A DNA stretch of 28,668 bases from Ichthyosporea sp. XGB-2017a (taxonomy: Eukaryota > Opisthokonta > Ichthyosporea), in NCBI GenBank assembly GCA_002811675.1, contig PDIM01000029.1:6297-34964 (forward strand), in the 5' to 3' direction. Below are positions 8,022 to 14,775 of the stretch, in pieces (the stretch's first letter is position 1; every line of letters starts with the position of its first letter). The notes below the pieces were generated by a model. It made no database searches. It was given only the letters and a program-made list of their open reading frames with translations, and had not been told where the DNA came from. The position numbers were made by a program, and so were the translations under genes.

Positions 8022-9442
8022 TTAACGGCGCTTCCGCTTTTCTTTTTCCAATCGTGCTAGTCTCGCCCGCTCTTTGGCCTCATCCTCCTCTACTTCGGCA
8101 TCTTCTCGTTTTCCTATGATTCGCGTTCGTCTCTCTTCGGCATCCACCATCCCAAACCCGGTTTCCATATCGTCCGCGTCCGAATCCTCATCCACATATC
8201 GACGTCGATCGTAATTAAATAGTCCCCGTATCACTGACGATACATCCACTTCATCATCAACAATGAATGAGTTTTGCCGGGTTTTCCTTTGCTTATTCTT
8301 TCCGCGCTTTCGACTAGAATAGCCATCAGAGTCTTCCGAAGACGACTAAAGAAAAATACAAGCCATTCAATAAATATCAAACAAAACAGACCCCACTTAT
8401 TACACACTGATTGTACCTCTCTACTCACCTCTTCCTCTTCAGAATAACTCCTCCTAGAACGTTCTTTTGGCACTGATTTCCTCTTTACCCCTTCATTGTT
8501 CTTCTTCGCTTCCCGCTCTCCTCGAGCAATGCGTGCCATTTCTTCACGCTCCCGCTTGCGCCTTTCAATCTTTAGCTTTCGCTCAATCTCTGCCTGCTTT
8601 GCAAGTTCCGCCTTTGTCATTTTCTTCTTCGGCTTCTGATCCCCACGCTCAGCACTGCTTGACGCCGTCCCTTTCCCTTTACTGCTGCGCGTTCCTTCCC
8701 CGTTCCTCGCCCGCGAAGGGGGAGAGGGTGATGGATTAGTGGTTCGTTTACCAGGCACAGCAGAGCCTGGCTTGACACCTTTTGCTTTCGCCATCAGTTC
8801 TTCATACGTTAACGCCTTTTTCTTCTTCCCCCCAGCAGGCACAGCGGAAGAGGACGAGGACAAACCTGATCCCCTCTCTCCTCTACTACTCTTTCCCTGA
8901 GCAATACTCTTTCTGTTATCATTACCCCCTCCTCCTCCACTACCCCTGCTGTTGCTATTTTCCTGTCCCCTTTGTACCTGCTGTTTCTTTTTGGAGCGGA
9001 TATCCGCAGCAGACAACACCGGCGCAGAAGAAGAGGATGTCTTATATTTCACACTGCCACTACTCTTCCCCAGTGGACCCTGTTGTTGTGACTGCGGCTT
9101 CTTCATCTTCTCCTCCACCCCTGCTCCACCAGCCTTAGAACCTCCCCCGCCCACAGACAGCGCCTTGTTTTTCTCCTCCAATGCTGCAATCTTCCTCCTC
9201 AGCCTTTCCATTTCCTTGGCGGAATCTGATTCTGTTTTCCTCTCCTTTCTTCTCTCATCCTCTTTCTTTTTCTCCAAGGCCTGTTTCAATCGTTCCTGCG
9301 CCGCCTTCTTCTTTATCTCCTCTGCCTTTTTCCTTAGATTCTCCTCGTCCTGTTCCTGCTTCTTCCTCTCCAGCTCCTTCTCTGCATTAGCCTGGCGAAG
9401 CTCGGCAAGCCGCAGAAGCTCCTTGTAAGACAGTTTCCCCAT
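8022..9442 (-). CDS. SPT2-like histone H3/H4 chaperone, two exons
   Basis: SPT2 proteins bind histones H3/H4 and act in chromatin during transcription. Exon 1 is 9442-8429 (338 codons, from an ATG) and exon 2 is 8345-8022 (107 codons plus TAA), giving 445 residues. The intron (8346-8428) starts GTGAGT and ends TTTTTCTTTAG, and the join preserves frame at a codon boundary. Reading through instead gives an unrelated hydrophobic tail and loses the conserved end. The N-terminal 100 residues are a highly charged Lys/Glu helix, the middle is Ser/Gly/Lys-rich and disordered, and exon 2 carries the conserved C-terminal SPT2 region, including DADDMETGF and a closing basic helix ending EKEKRKRR. This is the only clear spliced gene in the window. 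It is divergent from the ER protein gene. Confidence 0.88.
8346..8428 (-). other. 83-nt spliceosomal intron in SPT2
   Basis: The minus strand reads GAG then GTGAGTAGAG at the donor, and a T-rich tract ending TTTCTTTAG at the acceptor. Removing 83 nt joins the two coding frames exactly in phase 0 and restores the conserved SPT2 C-terminal region. The intron is AT-richer than the flanking exons. Confidence 0.85.
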
Positions 9443-9827
9443 CTAAGCAGTTACCTTGTCTCTGTTTCTCGGTCTCTCTTCCTCTACCCCACACAATAAT
9501 ACCAATCCCTCACACGCACACAAATCCTCCTCCTCCTCCCCCTCCTCCTCCTCCGTTTCCTTCCTCATTCATAGACCACCCTTGTCCCTTCCCCAGCTCA
9601 GCTAAAAATAATGTCACACACACTCACCCTAACCCTCCTACCTATCTCCTATTAGTTATACTATGAAGCTCCCCATACAAATGTAGTATCTATATTCTAT
9701 ACCTATAGCCTATACTTGCTACAGCCTACAGCTTGTTTCAGTGACCAGTCACTATAAGCACTCTTAGAGTCCAGAGAACTGGAAGGCGACTCGGGTGTGG
9801 ATTAGATAGAAACAAACACTAAGATTT

Positions 9828-9879
9828 GATAGATAGATAGATAGGTAGATAGGTAGATAGGTAGATAGATAGATAGATA
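9828..9879. repeat. GATA/GGTA tetranucleotide microsatellite
   Basis: About thirteen tetranucleotide units, mainly GATA with interspersed GGTA, run from 9828 to 9879, ending about 110 bp upstream of the next start codon. Each GATA is also a potential GATA-factor core, though slippage alone explains the array. Confidence 0.9.
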
Positions 9880-9910
9880 AAGGACAAGGCACTCAGAGGG
9901 GTATTGTAGA

Positions 9911-9928
9911 TCATATCATATCATATCA
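9911..9928. repeat. Short TCATA tandem repeat
   Basis: TCATA is repeated three times plus a partial unit, about 60 bp upstream of the start codon of the ER-lumenal protein gene. Confidence 0.75.
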
Positions 9929-9987
9929 GTTCCCATCTATCACAGACAACACTAGACAATAATATAGTATTCAATACAGTAGGGAGC

Positions 9988-10893
9988 ATGAAGATACCCA
10001 CACTTACTAGAAGGGCTCAAAGGTATGGACTGGGTGTGCTACTCACTGTACTTGTTCTGCTCCTAGCGGCAGTTCCTACTATGGTGATGGGGAATGGAGG
10101 AGGGCAGAAGAAAGAGGCCCCCTATGTTCTGGTGGATGCCAAAACCGGGGCCAAAAGGGGCGTGACAGTGCCAGAGATTGTGGAGGCGGCTGTGCGTGGC
10201 GGGGGGGAGCGGCCTATGCTTGTGGATCCCGATACTGGAAAGGCAGAGTCTTTTGAGCGAGTGTTGAGCAGGGAAGATCTTGTGCGTTTTGTGGCTGAGC
10301 AACAGAAAGTGATGCAGGAAATGGGAGGAGGAGGAAGGGCGGGGAAAGAGCCCCAACGGGTTGTGAGTGGAAGCGTGGAGAACGAGGATGCGCTGGGGGA
10401 GGAGAATCCTCGGATCGGGGCCTTTTTAAAAGTTGGCAAGTCGGTACTGAAGTCGTTGACGGCGAAAGGACTGATGGGCTCTGGAAGATACGAGTTAATC
10501 GGGCTTTCGCTGAAAGAAGAGCGCGGCGGGAACGATGAGGTAGGCATCTGGTACACCCTTAGAGCACCTGTTGAGAAGAGCAAGAAGAAGAACAAGAATG
10601 AGGAGGGAGAGACATTCCTGTACGAAGTGTTGATTAACACCCCCGGAGAGTCTTCCCGGGAGGCGGGCAAGCTCCAGGTGACGGCGATTCGGCGCCTCTC
10701 GCAAGGGGATGGCCCGGGTAGCGAAGAGGGTGAGGTCTTGGAGGATATTGATATAAGCGCATTGATTGAAGAGCAATGGGGTTTATTGGAGCATGTGTTG
10801 TGGTACCGTCAAAGGGCTATAGAGTATGTGTCTAAGGGTATGAAGGGCCTGTCTGATATGTTCCTCCCAGGCCCTGGGCACGAGGAGCTCTAG
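9988..10893 (+). CDS. Unrecognised ER-lumenal protein with signal peptide and HEEL tail
   Basis: This 301-residue protein starts with a basic segment followed by the hydrophobic stretch YGLGVLLTVLVLLLAAVPTM, a convincing signal peptide or anchor ending near residue 35. The last four residues are HEEL, a variant of the KDEL/HDEL signal that returns proteins to the ER; FKBP65 uses the same ending. The protein is therefore probably ER-lumenal. The middle is charged, with a Lys-rich patch (KSKKKNKNEE) inside what reads as alternating beta strands (GIWYTLRAPV, FLYEVLINTP, KLQVTAIRRL). There are few or no cysteines after the signal, so disulfides are unlikely. I do not recognise the family. A poly(A) signal follows 69 bp after the TAG stop. 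A secreted protein with a chance HEEL ending is the main alternative. Confidence 0.85.
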   Translation: MKIPTLTRRAQRYGLGVLLTVLVLLLAAVPTMVMGNGGGQKKEAPYVLVDAKTGAKRGVTVPEIVEAAVRGGGERPMLVDPDTGKAESFERVLSREDLVRFVAEQQKVMQEMGGGGRAGKEPQRVVSGSVENEDALGEENPRIGAFLKVGKSVLKSLTAKGLMGSGRYELIGLSLKEERGGNDEVGIWYTLRAPVEKSKKKNKNEEGETFLYEVLINTPGESSREAGKLQVTAIRRLSQGDGPGSEEGEVLEDIDISALIEEQWGLLEHVLWYRQRAIEYVSKGMKGLSDMFLPGPGHEEL

Positions 10894-10961
10894 AGGAGGG
10901 AGGACTGAGGAGGCCCCGTTGTTGGTCGATGTGGTGATTTTTTTTTCTTTCGTGGCTGTGT

Positions 10962-10967
10962 AATAAA
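10962..10967 (+). terminator. Poly(A) signal AATAAA, ER-lumenal protein gene
   Basis: AATAAA lies 69 bp past the TAG stop codon, before the small convergent minus-strand ORF. Confidence 0.6.
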
Positions 10968-11044
10968 TACAATTTCTTATCCTTATCCCAAGATGCATCC
11001 CATCTCAAGTAAGGTTAGCCAAAGGTGAAAGGCCCCCTCTCTCT

Positions 11045-11476
11045 TCATCTCCCCCTATTCATATTCCTTCGCCATGCACTGGGATTCAGATCGTCCTCCA
11101 CTGGACCGGGTACCATATATTGCCCCGAGAGTTGCATCTGAGCCTGTGGCATGAATCCTTGTCCCTCTCTACCTGTCTGTCCCTGTGCAGGTATCACATT
11201 ATGCTGCTGCATCAGCCCTTGCTCCTGCAGAGACATCAGTACCTGTGGGGGCACTAGTCCTTGTCCCCCCACACCTACCTGTCCCTCCATTGGCATAGCA
11301 TCCCCCTGCTGCTGCCCGCCCCATGGGAAGGCACAGTGCCTCTTCCCTGGCGGGTACTCGCATTGCTGTCCAAGGTGATCATTCTCAAGCCCGTCATGGT
11401 GCTGCTCCCCTTCTGCCCTCCTCTTCTGCCCCTGTCCCATTTCCCTACTAGTCCTGTGTGTCCCTCCACCCGTCAT
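11045..11476 (-). CDS. Small Gln/Gly-rich low-complexity protein (probable)
   Basis: An ATG-started frame encodes 143 residues rich in Gln, Gly, Met and Pro. Residues 69-125 contain a degenerate repeat of the form GQG-aromatic/aliphatic-M/V-P, seen as GQGLVPPQ, EQGLMQQ, GQGFMPQ and GQYMVPG. A charged N-terminal part includes a possible basic nuclear-type patch (GQGQKRR). The frame stays open 16 further codons upstream to an in-frame TAA, and this extension (TRETRSIRDL) also looks protein-like, so the real start could lie in an upstream exon. I recognise no family. A minus-strand gene here fits the alternating order of the window. Overlapping plus-strand frames are Cys/Pro-rich and look like shadows. 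It may be an RNA-binding or nuclear low-complexity protein, but that is a guess. Confidence 0.45.
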   Translation of the reverse strand: MTGGGTHRTSREMGQGQKRRAEGEQHHDGLENDHLGQQCEYPPGKRHCAFPWGGQQQGDAMPMEGQVGVGGQGLVPPQVLMSLQEQGLMQQHNVIPAQGQTGREGQGFMPQAQMQLSGQYMVPGPVEDDLNPSAWRRNMNRGR

Positions 11477-12411
11477 GAGGTCTCTAATACTCCTTGTCTC
11501 CCGTGTATCTTGCCCAATCTCTTACCCAATCTTATTCAATAACACCCGTAAAAATAACCCCCTGTAGATGAAGAATCCACTATAAGTTTATCAATCAGGA
11601 AACCAAGGGGCCAGGGGTGGTTGGGAAAAAGCAGCAGCACGACACAACAGAAGTGATAAGTCCTTACTCGGGACGGAATTTCCATATTATGGCACAGCCA
11701 CATAACCCTTACCCCTTCCAAATGGCTGCAATTATTTAAAACAAAGTGAAGGAGGTCCACTTGGACCTGACTGTTGACTGTTGACCTATCCAGCTACCCC
11801 CCCATCTGGTCTGGGGAACCCCTCAGGAGACTAGCGGAAAAGTGTAGTTTAGATAGGATGAACTGCTGGTAAAGTCATGGATCTTCCTCCTGAAGATCCC
11901 ACTAAAGCACACTTGGTTAATAACCAAAACAGAGGCATTCGCAAAGGAGAGCTTCTTCCGAGCGCGTATCTGAACAGGGCGGGTCCTACATATGCTACGA
12001 CACCATCTGTACCACTGCAGCCTCTATCCTCGAGGCTTTCAAATAAAATAAAATCACGAAAATGCCTCTCTCCTGTAAACGAAACGCCCCCAAGCATGAA
12101 CAGGATAATTCCAATGGACCTGAAGGGGAGGGTGCAATAGGAGCTTCAAGCCAGAGACAACAATTGACGAAAGTGGAAATGCCAGAGTCTGTAAGGTTGG
12201 GTGGACACCCACAGAACTGTTCTAGTCTAGCTAGGTGCAATAAAGCAAAGGATGGTTTGGTTCTGAGATGGTGCTCCTCATCCATCGCTCAAAGAGAAAA
12301 CACCAAAATAACAAATAACACCTCTGCCCTTTGCTCAAGTCGGGTGATCATGAAATTTTGAATTTTTTGTTTTTGTTGTTGATACTTTTTTTTTTCTTTT
12401 TGTTTCTTCGC

Positions 12412-12517
12412 TTTGTTTTGTTTCAGATTTGTTTTGTTTCAGATTTGTTTTGTTTCAGATTTGTTTTGTTTCAGATTTGTTTTGTTTCAGATTTGTTTTG
12501 TTTCAGATTTGTTTTGT
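12412..12517. repeat. 16-bp tandem repeat array, about 6.5 copies
   Basis: The unit TTTCAGATTTGTTTTG is repeated without visible change six times, with a leading partial unit. Every unit carries TTTCAG, the form of a strong 3' splice acceptor. It is followed at about 12538-12561 by two tandem copies of ATTATACTTACC. Open frames crossing the array encode only a repeating Phe/Val/Cys string and are not real genes. Confidence 0.95.
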
Positions 12518-12537
12518 GTTTTTTTTTATTTTTTTAT

Positions 12538-12561
12538 TATACTTACCATTATACTTACCAT
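12538..12561. repeat. Tandem duplication of ATTATACTTACC
   Basis: Two adjacent 12-bp copies follow the TTTCAG array. On the minus strand each reads GGTAAGTATAAT, which contains a strong splice-donor-like GTAAGT. Confidence 0.85.
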
Positions 12562-12665
12562 TATTGCTCATCTAGTTGAGCTGACTGCTACTAGCCTTTA
12601 GTGATTGAAAAGGAAGACCAATCCAGTACAGGGTGAGGAATCCCCAGGGGGTACACCACAGCACA

Positions 12666-14486
12666 ATGATGAAGGAAGACTCAGACGCCGAGTGGGACCA
12701 TGAGGAAGGGAGACTTCTCCCGAGAACTTTCACCAGTACCACTGCGGCGCCCTCGCAGTATCCTGGCAGGCCCGTCTCCTCCTCCTCGTCCTGGACGGGG
12801 GCTTTTGCGAATGAATCCGGGGACGACGACGAGGCGTTTGAGATGTACGCTGCAAGATTTGACGATCTCGGGGAGGAAGACCGTGTGAGAGTTGGGGGCT
12901 CTCGTCGACGTGGTGGCGGGGGAGGGGGTGGATCATGGGCCGGGTATCTGACTGGAAAGAGCGGGGCGGGGGGTCTTCTGCACGAATACTCGCTGTATCT
13001 GGTGCCGATTGTACTCCTGCTGTTTGTCACCTTCTACGCGGCCTCGTCCACTAACGTGACAGGATGGCTGCGCTCCTCCTGGAAGAACGCATGGGGTGGC
13101 GGGGCAGGGCCACATGGTGCGGGCCGCAGGACTGCCTTTATGGAGTACCGCCTTGCGAGTGTGGGTGACTGGCACGACCAGAGCAATGAACACCTTGACG
13201 AGGAGTGGAAGTTTAAGATTGTACAGTTTGCTGACTTGCACTTTGGGTGTATGAAGGGTGGCCTGGTGGAGAATCAGCCTGGGGTTGGGGAACAACGAAG
13301 CGTAGATCTGATGAGGGATATTCTTATAAATAAGGAGAAGGGCAATGTAGACCTTGTTATATTCAGTGGTGACCAGATACACGGGGACCATATACAGGGC
13401 GATGAGGGTGAGGGAAATAGCCAAGGGCAACCAGAGAAAGGAGATAAGGATTCAGAGAATCCAGAATCTACCTCTGCTGGGGAACAATATCTCATGCATA
13501 TGTTCAACGTTACTGGAGAAGCGAATGTCCCATGGGCTCTTGTCTTTGGTAATCATGATGACCGTTACTTTAACAACTCCACGCCTGCTACCAACAGCCG
13601 CCCCCACGATCACATGACGAGGGAAGCCATGACGAGGGTTGATGTTAGCCACTGGAGTGGATTGTCCAAGACCATGCTGCGGCCATCAACAGACTCCTCT
13701 CCTTGGACTGTAAATGACCCTTGCCCGGAAAAAGTGGGCTGTGGAAATTATTTCATTCCCATTGTTCATCGCATCTCTGCTAACAGTACCGCCGATAGCA
13801 GCGGGTACAGAAGCATCGCGCAAGATATTCCGGCAACGATTCTTGCCGTGCTGGATACAGGCGGTGGCAGTGATGGACGAAAGGAAATGATCAGTGAAGC
13901 GCAGGTGAGTTGGTTTAAGGAGGTTTTGTCCAGCATTGAATCAGGGGAGTTCAATGCTTCTGTTTCTGAAGACGCAGTCCAAACTCACTTTTCGAGCTAT
14001 CGTCTGCTTGTGTTTATGCACATTCCATCGGAGGATTTTGTGGGTGTGTTTAAAAACAGTGCAGATAGTAGCTGTTGGGGATTGCAGGAAGATCCCGGCA
14101 GGAATGGGTCCGGTATATGGCCCACACAGACCACTAGTGGGTTCTTTGAATACCTAGATACGCTTTCTAAGGGAACAAAAGAAAGTGCCGGGCCGGGAAG
14201 CAGGCGTCGTCTTGCTGGCATCACAGTGTTTGTGGGCCATAACCATGGCAATAACTGGTGCTGTCCTTTGGGCACAGGGCAGCTGACTGCGTGTTTTGGA
14301 AAAGTCACTGGGTACAATGGCTATGGGAAATGGGATCGGGGTGCGCGTGTTGTTGAAATTACCATTCCCTCTGTAGATAGAGCGAGTAATCGTATTCGAG
14401 CAGATATGTACCAGCTGGAAACTTGGATCAGACTAGAAAATGGAACCGTGACTGATAAACACTCACTGCTTAAGGTGAAGACATGA
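12666..14486 (+). CDS. Membrane-anchored calcineurin-like metallophosphoesterase (Dcr2/PAP28-like)
   Basis: I start this protein at the first ATG (12666), since the frame upstream opens only with GTG. It has 606 residues. About 108 acidic, Ser/Gly-rich cytoplasmic residues precede one hydrophobic helix at 109-127 (LYLVPIVLLLFVTFYAASS), giving a type II anchor with the catalytic domain outside the cytosol. Metal-binding motifs appear in order: ADLHFG (189-194), SGDQIHGDH (234-242), FGNHDD (294-299), MHIP (His 452) and GHNHGN (524-529), followed by CFGKVTGYNGYGKWDRGARV, typical of the Dcr2/PAP14/16/28/29 group. Several N-x-S/T sites support an extracytosolic location. The substrate is unknown; members hydrolyse phosphoesters using two metal ions. 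An AATAAA lies about 235 bp past the stop, beyond a 26-nt poly-T run. Confidence 0.9.
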   Translation: MMKEDSDAEWDHEEGRLLPRTFTSTTAAPSQYPGRPVSSSSSWTGAFANESGDDDEAFEMYAARFDDLGEEDRVRVGGSRRRGGGGGGGSWAGYLTGKSGAGGLLHEYSLYLVPIVLLLFVTFYAASSTNVTGWLRSSWKNAWGGGAGPHGAGRRTAFMEYRLASVGDWHDQSNEHLDEEWKFKIVQFADLHFGCMKGGLVENQPGVGEQRSVDLMRDILINKEKGNVDLVIFSGDQIHGDHIQGDEGEGNSQGQPEKGDKDSENPESTSAGEQYLMHMFNVTGEANVPWALVFGNHDDRYFNNSTPATNSRPHDHMTREAMTRVDVSHWSGLSKTMLRPSTDSSPWTVNDPCPEKVGCGNYFIPIVHRISANSTADSSGYRSIAQDIPATILAVLDTGGGSDGRKEMISEAQVSWFKEVLSSIESGEFNASVSEDAVQTHFSSYRLLVFMHIPSEDFVGVFKNSADSSCWGLQEDPGRNGSGIWPTQTTSGFFEYLDTLSKGTKESAGPGSRRRLAGITVFVGHNHGNNWCCPLGTGQLTACFGKVTGYNGYGKWDRGARVVEITIPSVDRASNRIRADMYQLETWIRLENGTVTDKHSLLKVKT

Positions 14487-14683
14487 GATGTGGACTTCAA
14501 AAACAGTCGATCTCTCTCTCTTTATGCTCTGTATTTACTTTATTTTTGCATGTTTTTACTTTGGTTTTTGATGGAATGTTGGCGAACAAAATATGAATTG
14601 ATCTGAAATCGGTTTAGGAAGTCACTTGCACCAAACAAAACGCCGAGAGCTGTAGAACTACAAACATGATGTTCCTTTGATTC

Positions 14684-14709
14684 TTTTTTTTTTTTTTTTT
14701 TTTTTTTTT
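14684..14709. repeat. 26-nt poly-T run
   Basis: An uninterrupted run of 26 T lies in the convergent gap between the phosphoesterase and ASH2 genes. On the minus strand it is poly-A downstream of ASH2. No target-site duplication or retrotransposed sequence is evident beside it, so it reads as a slippage tract. Confidence 0.9.
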
Positions 14710-14720
14710 GTAAGTAAAGT

Positions 14721-14726
14721 AATAAA
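14721..14726 (+). terminator. Poly(A) signal AATAAA, phosphoesterase gene
   Basis: AATAAA lies about 235 bp beyond the phosphoesterase stop, the longest such distance among the plus-strand genes here. Confidence 0.4.
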
Positions 14727-14775
14727 ACTTAATAGTCTTGCTATTTATGAGATGTTCTGTTGTTGTTAAGTGGTA

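Larger units (their letters stand above)
9443..9987. other. Divergent intergenic region with simple repeats
   Basis: This gap between the SPT2 and ER-protein starts contains a (CCT)n-type pyrimidine tract at about 9525-9555, a GATA/GGTA tetranucleotide array (9828-9879) and a short TCATA array (9911-9928). No gene is visible. It must contain both promoters. Confidence 0.6.
11477..12665. other. Divergent intergenic region with a 16-bp tandem array
   Basis: About 1.2 kb lies between the Gln-rich ORF and the phosphoesterase start. Short frames at 11877-12140 and 12062-12361 (plus) and 11995-12285 (minus) start with ATG but overlap one another, and none has recognisable protein features. The right part is strongly T-rich and holds a tandem array with repeated TTTCAG, which may be a 5'-UTR intron or simply a promoter poly-T tract. 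No tRNA or rRNA was seen. Confidence 0.5.

Noticed and set aside
8952-9428. Ser/Cys/Phe-rich plus-strand frame over SPT2 exon 1
   Set aside because: It is the reverse complement of the Lys/Glu-rich SPT2 N-terminus and has no independent features.
11877-12361. Two overlapping ATG frames on the plus strand (87 and 99 codons)
   Set aside because: They overlap each other and a minus-strand frame, show no recognisable domain, and no splice sites join them convincingly. Kept only as a note in the intergenic entry.
12331-12601. Phe/Val/Cys-rich repeat ORFs across the 16-bp array
   Set aside because: They are the translation of a tandem DNA repeat plus poly-T, open in several frames at once.
14684-14709. 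Poly-T run as the tail of a retroposed gene
   Set aside because: No target-site duplication or processed gene copy is visible beside it; slippage in a convergent 3' region is simpler.
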